From the NCBI RefSeq assembly GCF_963678635.1, contig NC_087069.1, positions 25,902,303 to 25,966,302 on the forward strand: a stretch of DNA of 64,000 bases, written 5' to 3'. This DNA comes from Symsagittifera roscoffensis. Lineage: Eukaryota > Xenacoelomorpha > Acoela > Convolutidae. Both the position numbers and the translations under genes were made by a program. Positions 45,895 through 56,545 of this stretch are shown here, one piece after another (positions within the stretch are counted from its first letter, which is position 1; every line of letters starts with the position of its first letter). A model generated the notes under the pieces. It was given only the letters and a program-made list of their open reading frames with translations, was not told the origin of the DNA and searched no databases.

Positions 45895-46495
45895 ATCTAA
45901 GAAATTCTCAAAGGAGTTCATCGTCGACTTTCAACGACTAGCTTCTCGAGCGATCCCCGATATACTAGCCAGGGACAGATATCCAGCGGCCGACAAAAGA
46001 GATGAACAACCTCGTCGAGCAAGGTAAGCCTTCATTCAAGGAATGCCAATAAAAAAAACAAAGACTGAAAGAAGTGCCCGAAGGAACAGTTGATGATTTG
46101 GGGAGAGTAATAAGAAATTTGTGGATTATGAATATATATCCGGATGAATTGTTTCCTGGAGCAATTCAGCAGCTGTACATTGACTCCGACGGTGAAGTTT
46201 TGGTCAAGATCAAGAAAAATTTCCCAAATGCCTGTAAGAAATGGTTCGCATACCGACCCAGCAACAGTTACCGAGGCCAAAACACCAATACAGCTCATAT
46301 CAAGTCAAAGAGAAACACAAGCCAAGAAACAACAATCACTACGATGGAAGCAACGCATACCACTAGTGGCCCAGATATGGCCGAAGCTATCACAGATCGA
46401 ATTATGCCTGGAATTGAGGTGGATCTCGTTCTTCTCACCCCAACCGCAAGTACTTCTGTCGTTGATGTGGACAATACGGACATACCCCTATAACT
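45895..46495 (+). pseudogene. Outer LTR retrotransposon: gag-like region, broken
   Basis: Reading frames with KEFIVDFQRLASRAIPDIL near 45911 and AFIQGMP near 46030, then a 139-codon frame (46074-46493), resemble the capsid part of Ty3/gypsy-type Gag. Frames shift and a stop interrupts the region. Gag homology is inferred from position before the protease and from short motifs only. Confidence 0.5.
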
Positions 46496-46529
46496 TGTTG
46501 CAACGTCGAGCAAACGCAAAATGTAGGAC

Positions 46530-46901
46530 ATGAAATCACCTACTTTATATAAACCTGAAGTACGTTTATTATACTCTTTGCAAAAGCCCGACAAGTACTG
46601 TCCTCTAACGTTAAGTATCAGAGTAGGATCGTTCTGTCTCCAGGCACTGATTGACACAGGAGCCTTTATAAAGGCAATATCACTTGACCAGTATGCACAA
46701 ATTCAGCAACAACCATCTCATGCAATTCTCAGCAAATCGCCTGAACCCTCATTCGAAATTTGTGTCGCATCAAAAGAGCTGATTGAAATGCTTTTTTTTT
46801 GTAGCAAAATAAAACTTGAATTAGCAGTAGGTTCTTTCTCTGAAGAGTTTTTGATTCTTTACAAGATGAAAGATATCTTGCTCGGAATGACTTTCGTGTA
46901 A
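46530..46901 (+). pseudogene. Outer LTR retrotransposon: aspartic protease domain
   Basis: This 123-codon frame contains LIDTGAFIKAIS, the DTG active site of a retropepsin, and ends with DILLGMTFV, matching the I-L-G-x-x-F block that closes these domains. It is the best-preserved part of the outer element. No LTR for this element was found. Confidence 0.75.
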
Positions 46902-47309
46902 ATAATCATGTATAAATCGATTTTAAAAACAGCATTCTTCCCATGCGTGAACTGGCATTTCTGCTTAATCAATTTAGACACTCCCATTCTCCCATACGTC
47001 TGTCAAATGACATAAAAAAATAACCTCTTCTTTGATAGAATACAAACACTAAAACCTTAACAACAAACATTTGTAAGAGTTATAGCAGATGAACCGAGAC
47101 GACTAAAGCAAGCCACAGTCGTGATTCAACCAATCGCACTTAATTATAACAATAAAGTTAATTATAACATCTGCCCAAAAACTTTGATAGATATGTTCTG
47201 AAAAAAAAACGATGAAGTCTATCTGGGAATTATGAACATCTCTAACGAAGATGTAAAAATTCTGCAAGAAAATTGATTACAACCTTAGAATTATGACCCC
47301 GGGTTGACC

Positions 47310-47585
47310 AAATGTGCAACCATACGTCGCACCATGCATGGTTCCATGGAAGCCATGAAAAATGGCGCGACGTATGGTTGCAAATTTTTTTTTATGATGG
47401 TGACCTCAAATTAGACAATATTGATACTTTTACCAGGGCTGTTAATAATTTATATGTCACCATGGATGCTTGCAATGTTTGGTTACTATGGTTCATGCAT
47501 GGCGCGACGTATGGTTACTATGGTATCATGCATGGCGCGACGTATGGATACCATGGAAACATATATGGCGCGACGTATGATTAAC
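47310..47585 (+). repeat. Cluster of GCGACGTATGG words with inverted copies
   Basis: ATGGCGCGACGTATGGTT-type units stand at about 47366, 47502, 47536 and 47564, each next to ATGCATGG or CCATGGAA. The reverse complement CAACCATACGTCGCACC is at 47311. More units follow at 48070, 48228 and 48244. The cluster lies within the remains of the outer retrotransposon. Confidence 0.75.
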
Positions 47586-48799
47586 AAAGAACCATATTTG
47601 GTGCAACATAGAAACTGAATAATCAAATAAATTCCATATTCTCGTGGGCATCCAAAAAGTGCTCTGAACGACCTCAAACACGTTGGTAGTAAAAATCTTT
47701 TTTTTTCCGCCGTTCAGAGCAAAAATTTTGTTCCCAAGCAAAGCACATTATTGAAAAAAGTCCAAATTTCAAAATATCTTGTGGTAATCGGACACGGTTT
47801 GTTTAAAACAGAGTTTTGTTTGTAATTCGTTTCAAGAATTACCAAACAAATTAATGAGAAAAATTTTAAGAAAACTGAAAATGAAACATTTTTCACCAAT
47901 CTTCACGCATTTTTTTTCCAAAAGTATGTTCTCAGCTGACCCCTCAAAATTTGAAAATGCAAATAAATCTCGAAGTATACAAAAATTTCGTCAATTCGGT
48001 TGTGCTGTTGCCTGCTCTATTAAAGTTGTTTTTGTAAGGAAACATCGTTTCCATAAATAGCGCCATTTATGTTGCGACGTATGGTTTGCTTGGTAGAAAA
48101 AAATTAAAGTCTAATAAAAGTGTATTTTGCACTACAGATACTTTTTCTCAGTCATTTTTGTCAATTAACCTCTATTATACGAGTTTCTAGAAAAACAAAA
48201 AATATGGTGAAAAATCTCTTCCATACGTAGCACCATATATGTTGCGACGTATGATTTGCATGGTGAAAATTTTTGATATTTTACCAACAGCTTGCATAAC
48301 TACGAGAAACCGTTTTTTTTACTATTTTACTCCGTTAAAAAGCTATTTTGAGGGTTTTCGAAACCAACGTATGTGCTACGTAAGATTAGTCATTTTCCAT
48401 GCAAATCATGCATGGATGTGCATGGTTGCGCATTATCTTCTATGGTGGGCAACCCGGGACCCCACAAAAGACGCAACATCTCCTCCCAATTGATCCAAAT
48501 CTAGTCATATCTGGAAACGAATCTATTGAACAACACCTATCACAAATAACCTAAGACCAAAAAACACTATCCTACCAAACCCATTGAAATCTAGCGCACA
48601 AAAATTCTTAATAAAGTCTGGTTTCGCAATTCTGAAACGTGCCGAAATGCAGTCAATTAAAAAAGATAGCGGCGAAATTCTACCAAAACGCTCAAGAATT
48701 TCCAGAAAACGGAGAAAAAACACCATCCTTCTCCAAAAGTATTTTTAAAAAATATATAAGCAGATTCAATGGGACAATACACATCTAACAGAAATCGAA

Positions 48800-49482
48800 T
48801 GACAGGAAGTGAAGGATGTACTCGTTCAATATCATGATATTTTTGCAAGATATCGCCTCGGCGTGGGACGAAATGATCTGTTCAAATTTAAAATGACATT
48901 TGAACATGACCATCAACTTTACACACAAAGTCCATCAACTCCCATATATATCAGAAACGAGCTGCAATTTGAAAAGACTTTCTGCATTATTATGGCAATT
49001 TGACAACACTGCCCTTCTCAAAATACTCTCCAAAATTTTTTTCTCAAATAAAACCATCGGGTAAGCTCACACTCTTCATGAATCTATGGAAAATCAATCA
49101 CCGTATATGAAGTGATTACGACAATAATGACGTTCCAATTTGAGCATGATCTGACGCCTTACTTCTCGCTGCAAATGGCGGACAACCGATCATCAAAATG
49201 TTAGCTTTAAACTTTGCTTCAAGAACATACGCATTCCAGAGAATGGCCCAAGGGCTTGGCAGAGCTCTTAGTGCATTTTCACCTTTTTTTGCGACAACAG
49301 TTGGACGAATTCATCGTGACTGGTAAATGTTTCCAATACGTCGACTACGTAGGAACAGCTGCAACAAATAGCGAGAAAAAGATTGCTAACTTGACCGAAA
49401 TATTCAAATGCATATGTGAGGGTGGCCTAAAACTGAGTCCAAACAGATGCGAATACGGACAGCCGAAAGTATCCTTCCTGGG
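48800..49482 (+). pseudogene. Outer LTR retrotransposon: reverse transcriptase, interrupted
   Basis: YHDIFARYRLGVGRNDLF is the usual linker before RT. KPSGKL, ASRTYAFQRMAQGL and GGLKLSPNRCEYGQPKVSF are RT blocks spread over several frames. The YxDD box reads YVDYVG, so the second catalytic Asp is lost. The domain is cut at 49482 by the inner element and resumes at 56546. Confidence 0.75.
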
Positions 49483-49770
49483 TGTAGTACCGCAACTGCT
49501 CCTGCATTTGCAGTAACCATTTTATAGCCTTGGCCTCATTACTGATATTGTTCTCTATAAATTATATTATGTTATTATTTGATTCAAGGTCAATCATGTG
49601 TGACCTTTGTTGTTTAATGAAGAGATTCAGTTCTCTCAATTGTAGCAACGGCGTACAGTTAGCCACCGATCTCAGGCTAGTCATAAAAATGGTTTCAACA
49701 TTAAATTAAAATCATAGAAACCACTATTATTTTCAACGTCAAAACACACGAGGTTCTATCCGGTATCACA
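49483..49770 (+). repeat. 5' LTR of the inner retrotransposon
   Basis: 288 bp, starting TGTAGTACCGCAACTG and ending CCGGTATCACA. By eye it differs from the 3' LTR at about twenty positions, so the insertion is old. Confidence 0.92.
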
Positions 49771-50600
49771 TGGCGCAGCCAGCAGTATCCGGTTTTATGT
49801 CTCAAGACAATAGGACAGATACGGGAATTCCGGTATTCTGGGCCTCTGCAAACTCAGACCTACCGTGGAGTTTTGAAACATGGTTTGACCAATTCCTATT
49901 AGCTGTTACGGTCAAGGAGAACGTGGAACCAGAAGTAATGTAAGAGGAACCAAAAAAAGCACTGGAAGAACCTCTACCAATTCCTGACCCACCGGTAGAA
50001 AACGAAGATGCGCCTGCAGTAGCAGAGAGAGAAGCTCGGAACAGATTGGCACGGGACAGAGTCATTCTAGAAAATGAAGAACGGGTTACGAGAGGACCTA
50101 AAGTAGGACACAACGTATTCTATCACGAAGTTGGAAAACGTCTGACATCACGACTATTTCTCTCCTTGGGCTAAGAAGGAAAAAAAAAGTTTATACAAAA
50201 GTATCCGCACACCGAAGTATCAAAACTCGGCTTTCGGGAGACAGTGCGATTAGCCAAAATCTCATTTGAGAAGACAAAATGTATTACTTACGAGAGATAT
50301 AAATTGTTTACACGATCTCATGAAACGAATGAAACTCTTGAATCATTTCATGCGGCATTGACTTCGCAAGCAGCAAAAGCGGAGCTGGGAGGACTTGAAG
50401 AGGAGTTGGTCAGATTTTTATTTATATCCCGGATGCGGAACGTTGTTCTTCAGGACACGTTAACTTTTGAAACATTTACTCCAGAAGAAGTCTTAAAGCG
50501 AGCAATAAAATTTGAACAAATTAGCAAACTACGCAAGCATTTCAAAGGTCTTAAGCGAGTACTAAACATTCGGGACTATTTTAAAGCACACAAAAGAAAA
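49770..50600 (+). pseudogene. Inner retrotransposon gag, broken
   Basis: From ATG 49770 the frame gives FWASANSDLPWSFETWFDQF, then a TAA at 49938, a shift, and a better run at 50244-50603 with TYERYKLFTRSHETNETLES and ELVRFLFISRM, typical of the retrotransposon Gag domain. The 103-codon minus frame here is a shadow. Confidence 0.75.
49771..49785 (+). promoter_or_regulatory. Probable primer binding site of the inner retrotransposon
   Basis: TGGCGCAGCCAGCAG follows the 5' LTR at once, and the initial TGG is what a tRNA 3' CCA end would pair with. It overlaps the first ATG of gag (49770-49772). The tRNA species is not identified. Confidence 0.6.
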
Positions 50601-50617
50601 TAAAACAAGAACCAGTT

Positions 50618-50938
50618 ATGGCAATTGGAAACAAGGGGTATAATCCTAGACGACAAGGTCAGAATCAGAATAAAAGGAAGAATTATGAAAACAGAAATAC
50701 TACAAGACCTAAGGGAGATCAGAAACAATGTAAACGATGTGGTAGAGTGTTTGGAGAAGGACACCTGAAAACCTGCCCGGCAACGGTTAAATCGTGCAAG
50801 AATTGTAACAAACCCAATCATTTTGCAAAAATATGCAGATCACAGCAAGTTAACGAAGTTGTAAGCAAAAATTCTAGTTCGGAAGAAGAATGTAATTTTG
50901 ATTCCTGTGACGAATTTGAAATAATGGCGGTAGAATAG
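50618..50938 (+). pseudogene. Inner retrotransposon nucleocapsid zinc knuckles
   Basis: A basic region (PRRQGQNQNKRKNYEN) precedes two Cys/His motifs: CKRCGRVFGEGHLKTC, an unusual wide form, and CKNCNKPNHFAKIC, a standard CX2CX4HX4C knuckle. The frame ends at TAG 50936-50938. Confidence 0.82.
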
Positions 50939-51049
50939 GATTTAACCTCAGTTGCAGCAATTGAGCAATACATCAACAAACGAGCATAAGCGAATGTTTA
51001 CGCAGAAGGAAACGGCGAGGAGAAAGAGAAGATTGCAAAGTCCGAGACC

Positions 51050-51440
51050 GTGGAAAAGATTGAGGTCCGAATTAACCCACAATCTCACCAAATTAAAGCA
51101 TTGAAAGCTTTGGTGAAAATTGATAGTCATATTTTGAATATGACTATAGACAGGGGTAGTCCAGTATCATTTTTGAATTGGGCAACAACAAAACAAATTC
51201 TGGAAGGACCCACGAATTCAAAATTTATTTCTGAGAGAAGCTTAACTTGTCCGCACAGTTTGTGGATTACAATAAACGTCCTATTTTGATACTAGGAGCG
51301 TAAAAGCGAATCTACGTTCGGCTGGATGGGAATTGCACGGAGCGCCATTATTAGTCACGGAAAGACGTATGCGGTGCATACTAGGATTAGATCTTCAAGG
51401 AAAACTGGGGATTCTCACTACTCAGAAACCAGCACCGACA
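51050..51440 (+). pseudogene. Inner retrotransposon protease, active site altered
   Basis: NMTIDRGSPVSFLN occupies the retropepsin active-site position but has D-R-G for D-T-G. After a frameshift near 51240, MRCILGLDLQGKLGIL gives the closing I-L-G-x-D block. The changed residue and shift should leave it inactive. Confidence 0.7.
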
Positions 51441-51453
51441 CGAATATCCAGGT

Positions 51454-52353
51454 TTGACGTGCTATCTTTTTGATAGACAGGGGGAGTCGAAAAATCATAC
51501 TCTGTATACAAAATTTAAATATCCATTATGTCCGATCCAAGAAAAAGGTAGAAGAATTCCTATACATATTCAGAATAAAGTACAGTCAGAGCTTGAAAAA
51601 TTGCTAGCGGAAGGACGTATTAAAAAAATGGATAAGTGTACAAGTGATTGTTTTATTGCTCCAATTGTCATCACGGTTAAGAAGTACAATTCAATTAAGT
51701 TAGCCTTGGACGCGAAACCCATCAACAGACAACTGTATAAAAAAAAATATCAGATGCCAAACGTGGATGAACTGATAGATGGGGTTAGTCAAATAATCAC
51801 TGCGACAGCAGAAGGCACACTGTATTTCACAGTGTTGGATTTAAAGTATAAGGCTAACTGCGGACACAGCGAAACAATGCAATTTCAACATCGTAGGAGA
51901 TCAGGCAACGGGAACGTATAGGTTTCTGACAAGCTTTTACGGGCTGGCGGACATGCCCGCTGAATTGCAAAAGGCAATGGACAGAACATTGAATCATCTA
52001 AGAACACCTTTTGCTTCCTAGGTGATATTTTAATTGTCTCGACGGGGGAAGACAAGGATCATGAAAAATTGGTTCGAAATGTATTACAGAAGTTGGATGA
52101 TGAAAATCTTGCGTTAACAATTTCAAAATGTGAATTTTTTGAGCCGTCAGTGAATTGGCTAGGCCATAATTTATCGGCAGAAGGTATACTACCAAAAATT
52201 ACGAAAACTGAGGCCATTGCAAATCTTCAACCTCCCAATTCGTTAAAACAACTTAGGTCGTTCATGGGTAGCATTAATCATTTATCTAAGTTCATCCCGA
52301 ACGCGGCTAGTTTAACAAATAAACTCCGACCAGTGTTGGAAAATGAAAAATAG
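51454..52353 (+). pseudogene. Inner retrotransposon reverse transcriptase, broken
   Basis: RT blocks run in order: YPLCPIQEKGRRIPIHIQ, IAPIVITVKKYNSIKLALD, YFTVLDLKY, then in another frame FYGLADMPAELQKAMD, and a second long frame with NLALTISKCEFFEPSVNWLG and QPPNSLKQLRSFMGSINH (thumb). The palm YxDD motif has decayed near 52020. At least two frame changes are needed. Confidence 0.82.
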
Positions 52354-52379
52354 AAAATGAAGAATATTCGACTACCAGT

Positions 52380-54110
52380 GAAAAAATTTGATTGGGACAG
52401 ACAACACTCCGTAGCATTTGAGGAGATAAAAAAAGCAGTAGCCAATGTCGCTTTGTTAAACTGTTAGAATCCATCAAGAGAAACTCGGGTAAAGTGTGAT
52501 GCCAGCCATAGTGGCCTAGGGGCAAATCTTGAACAATGGTCAGATCAAAACGAATGGGTACCGATTGCATTTGCATCTCGGTATCTAAATACTCAAGAAA
52601 AAAAAACTCTACTAAGGAACTCGCAGTAGTTTGGGCTGTAGTTTGGGCTGTAGATAGATTTAAACATTACTTCTTGGGAAATCGGAAATAGATGAAAGAT
52701 TTGTAGTGACTTCGATTGAGGATTTTCATAAGGCGCTCGACTGTTTGAGCAGTAGGCTTAGTGATACGGATCGAAAGATTGATGTTAATATTCTAGATTA
52801 TTCCTGAACAAGAAGCGATATTAGCCACTGTAAAGACAACTCATCACATGGTCGCTATGGCGACCAGTTTATTCAAAACTGGACAAAACTCGACCGGAAC
52901 GAAAACGGTCAAAGTTCACGTTTTCAAAGAAAACAGAACGAGAAAAACACTCTAAACAAGATCTCTCGTACTAAACAGCTGGGTAAGAATTCAGATTCAG
53001 TTAGAAAACATGACAAAAAATCTACAAAACAATCAGCGATCACTAGGAAGATGGATAAAAGCCAATCGGGGTCAGGCAAATCAAAGAAGATAGTTAAGAT
53101 AGCGAACAGACAGAATGAAGAGAGGGAAGAATTGACAGGGCAGGTGACGGAGACAACTTTTTCAAGGACCAGAATGGTGAAAAGAGGAGCGTGCAGCAGA
53201 CCCGACGCGGACACTTCTGATTCAAAAATACGACAATTTGAGTGGCGAGCAGTAAATAGGTACATCAAACCTAAAGGCCAAAGAGAAATTTCATCTGCCA
53301 GCCCAGTAGCAACGAAATTAAGTTCATTTTGGGATCTCATGGGGGCGGAGAAATCCGATAACCCAAAAAGCATGCTCGAACTCGAAGCGCGGACAGTAAT
53401 GGAAAGCAGTGGAAAACGAGAACAGGACTTTGACACAAATGCGCAAGGGGACAAACCACCGATAGTGGAAGTGGACCTTACTGCTGAAAGTCCGTCGGAG
53501 AGCCCAGAAGTCAGTGTGATCGGGAAGAAAAAGACAACTCACAACTCCAGGAAAGACGAATTTTGTCAAGCTGAGACGAATAGAGAAGAGAGTGTCGACA
53601 ACCTCACCAAGTTGTTCGATGAAAGCCTGTTAGCAGAGTTAATTTCCGAGGATCCCTGGATGTCTCGGACACTTCTGATTCAAAAATACCACAAATTGAG
53701 TGGCGAGCAGTAAATAGGTACATCAAACCTAAAGGCCAAAGAGAAATTTCATCAAAACGAATGGGTACCGATTGCATTTGCATCTCGGTATCTAAATACT
53801 CAAGAAAAAAAAACTCTACTAAGGAACTCGCAGTAGTTTGGGCTGTAGTTTGGGCTGTAGATATATTTAAACATTACTTCTTGGGAAAAGAATTTGTTAT
53901 AGCAACAGATCACAAAGCCTTAACGTCTGCATTGGGGGAACATAGGTCGAATAAAACGTATCAATCTCGACTAACTAGGTGGGTGGATTGATTACTACCG
54001 TATCAATTTAAGGTCTTCCTTATACCTGGGAAGGATATGGGTATAGTTGATTACTTTCGAGAGAGCCCAATGGAGAACCATGGCCTGAATCGGAAATAGA
54101 TGAAAGATTG
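52380..54110 (+). pseudogene. Inner retrotransposon RNase H, partly duplicated
   Basis: VKCDASHSGLGANLEQ (compare DAS of RNase H) and WVPIAFASRYLN stand at 52495-52590. WVPIAFASRYLN comes again at about 53763, now followed by VIATDHKALTSALG and the connection motif LIPGKDMGIVDYF. The duplicated piece is joined within the element's own sequence. Confidence 0.75.
53051..53713 (+). other. Lys/Glu/Ser-rich accessory frame in the inner retrotransposon
   Basis: A 220-codon frame, very rich in K, E, S and T (SGSGKSKKIVKIANRQNEER, VEVDLTAESPSESPEVS), predicted disordered. It lies between the two RNase H copies where integrase would be expected, but no H-H-C-C zinc motif or D,D-35-E triad is visible. 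The function is unknown; it may be an integrase tail or captured sequence. Confidence 0.4.
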
Positions 54111-54539
54111 GTAGTGACTTCGATTGAGGATTTTCATAAAGCGCTCGACTGTTTGAGCAGTAGGCTTAGTGATACGGATCGAAAGACTGATGTTAATATT
54201 CTAGATTATTCCTGAACAAGAAGCGATATTAGCCACTGTAAAGACAACTCATCACTTGGTCGCTATGGCGACCAGTTTGTTCAAAATTGGACAAAGCTCG
54301 ACCGAAACGAAAACGGTCAAAGTTCACGTTTTCAAGGAAAACAGAACGAGAAAAACACACTAAACAAGATCCCTCGTACTAAACAGTCGGGTAAGAATTC
54401 AGATTCAGTTAGAAAACATGACAATAAATCTACAAAAGTGTTCGCCTATATTGATCAGAAAATATGAAAGGAGGAAAAATGGAAAGGCCCTCAAAAAATC
54501 ACTAAAGGGAAAGGTCACATCAGAAACGCCTTCTAACGT

Positions 54540-54998
54540 CAAGACAGCTGCTGGGGGCCATCTATAGAAAAACTAGCAAACTGGCAAATTCTAAGTGATA
54601 AATTTTTAGAAAACTCTGATCGCTTTGATAAAGAACACCTGAAACGATCTGCGCTCACTGCTTCGCAACTTAAAAGGCGCATTGACCAGTCCCGAGATGG
54701 ACTGAAAATTGTCAGAAAAGAACAAAATAGTCGAGATGTGAGCCCTCTGATCAAACAACAAGTTGACTCAACAAAGGATCGTGCGAGAGCTTGTGCATTA
54801 AAGGAACTCATAGAGGCAAATTCCAGGTGGAACCAAACCAGACGGGACACATCTGCTAATGATCTCCGGCGTACAGTGGACGAGACAAGTACGATTAACC
54901 TCGAGTTACGAAAAGAAATGTTGTATTCTTGGGAGCGTGTTTTATCGAAGATAAACCAGAAAATAGCGTCAGTCAAAGCCAATGGTCGCCTATATTGA
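54540..54998 (+). other. Coiled-coil-like frame in the inner retrotransposon
   Basis: An open plus frame from about 54540 (IEKLANWQILSDKFLENSD, LKRRIDQSRDGLKIV, WNQTRRDTSANDLRRTVDE) is strongly helical and charged, ending VKANGRLY at TGA. It matches no retroviral enzyme I know. Its flanks (54447-54580 and 54984-55115) are direct repeats. Confidence 0.4.
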
Positions 54999-55147
54999 TC
55001 AGAAAAGATGACAGGAGGAAAAATGGAAAGGCCCTCAAAAAGCCACTAAAGGGAAAGGTCACATCAGAAACGCCTTCTAGCGTCAAGACAGCTGCTGGAG
55101 GCCATCTATAGAAAAAGTGATATTGCTAAAGCCAAGGTCAACATAAA

Positions 55148-56144
55148 TTGGACCATCGTCGTTCTCCGACAGGGGAAGAGCCTAAAAAAAAGCAGCAAAA
55201 GAAATCGCAACGAAAATCTGGCGAACAGGAAGAAATTGAGGATAGTGGGTCCGACGATGATTTACTGCCACAGCAGAAAACTCTGGATTCAGAGGAGGCG
55301 AAAAATAAACTCCAGGACAGTCCGACAGTGGTTACATCAAAATATATACTGCAAGGTGGTGGTATAAACCTCGCGGTCAAAAGTGTCAAACCTAACATGG
55401 CCGGACCCTTCACCAAGCCGACTAAGATAAAGTGGGGCGGGGAACGAAGGATTCGAAGAAAATAAATCCAAAAACCCTAAGAATAAGAGCGCTGCTGCAG
55501 CAGAAGAAACTCAACAACCACAAGCGAGTTTGTCAAGTTCCCCGGTGGTTCCACAATCGACTTCAACACCTCACAGCAATACAACTGTCAAACCTAAACA
55601 AATATTACGTAACACATCTCCGGAAACCATTTTAGACACTTTCAACAGTAAAGATTTAACAGCGGATTGGAATCGAATGGCTGACCAATTGCTTGAAAGG
55701 GGAGTACAGCGAGCGGCGGCAGATATATTGATTTCAAAAGAGACCACGGGAGAAGATGAGGATTCTAATAATCAACCCGATTTTTCAGACGAATCAGAAG
55801 AGGGAGAAACGTCTGTGCGCAGAAGTGGGAGGACGAAAAAAGGACCCAGTAGATACGGCGACCCGATTAAACACTCTGTAAAGTCAGTATCATACCAAAA
55901 TGACCTCTTAGATTTGAATCAGGCCGCTTTAGAGGCATACAGAGTTAAACTGGCAACTTTTAAACCCGATGCGACGAATTCGGTTGAAACAAAATTTGGT
56001 TTACCGGAGAAACATCTTTTTAGAAGAAAATTCGGCAGTGAGGCGCTTGATATTAATCGGTCCTTTAGCGCAGAGTGGCGGGTTCCACTACAATTCGAGG
56101 AAGAACGAGGAGAAAGAAGGGAAATGATGAAACCAATTCAATAG
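55148..56144 (+). other. 3' terminal frames of the inner retrotransposon
   Basis: Two frames (55148-55465 and 55530-56144) overlap by context. The second has RRSGRTKKGPSRYGD, a motif common after the integrase of Ty3/gypsy and related elements, and ends EERGERREMMKPIQ. The first is acidic and basic in turn (PKKKQQKKSQRKSGEQ). They are probably the disordered end of Pol. Confidence 0.5.
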
Positions 56145-56256
56145 TAACAAATGCACAAGGGATAAAAACAAAAACTTATTAAACTGAGTATTAAAACTCC
56201 TATGTATTATTAAAATTTTTAAAGGTAGTATAAAATTTTCTTGGTCGATTGGGGTA

Positions 56257-56545
56257 TGTGGTACCGCAACTGCTCCTGCATTTGCAGTAACGATATTATA
56301 GCCTTGGCCTCATTACTGATATTGTTCTCTATAAATTATATTATGTTATTATTTGATTCAAGGTCAATCATGTGTGACCTTTGTTGTTTAAGGAAGAGAT
56401 TCAGTTCTCTCAATTGTAGCAACGGCGTACAGTTAGCCACCAATCTCAGGCTAATCATAAAAGACGGTTTCAATTTTAATTTAAAATCTTAGAAACGACT
56501 ATTGTTTTTAACGTCAAAACACATGAGGTTCTGTCCGGTATCACA
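56257..56545 (+). repeat. 3' LTR of the inner retrotransposon
   Basis: 289 bp, starting TGTGGTACCGCAACTG and ending CCGGTATCACA, followed by the target duplication CTGGG. No good polypurine tract precedes it; the nearest candidate is GATTGGGG at 56247. Confidence 0.92.

Larger units (their letters stand above)
49483..56545 (+). mobile_element. Inner Ty3/gypsy-type LTR retrotransposon with 5-bp target duplication
   Basis: Two direct LTRs (49483-49770 and 56257-56545) run TG...CA and are flanked by CTGGG on both outer sides (49478-49482 and 56546-56550). The interior has gag, two zinc knuckles, protease, RT and RNase H in the usual order, then several extra frames. It is inserted in the RT of another element. 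Many frameshifts and internal duplications make it non-autonomous. Confidence 0.92.
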
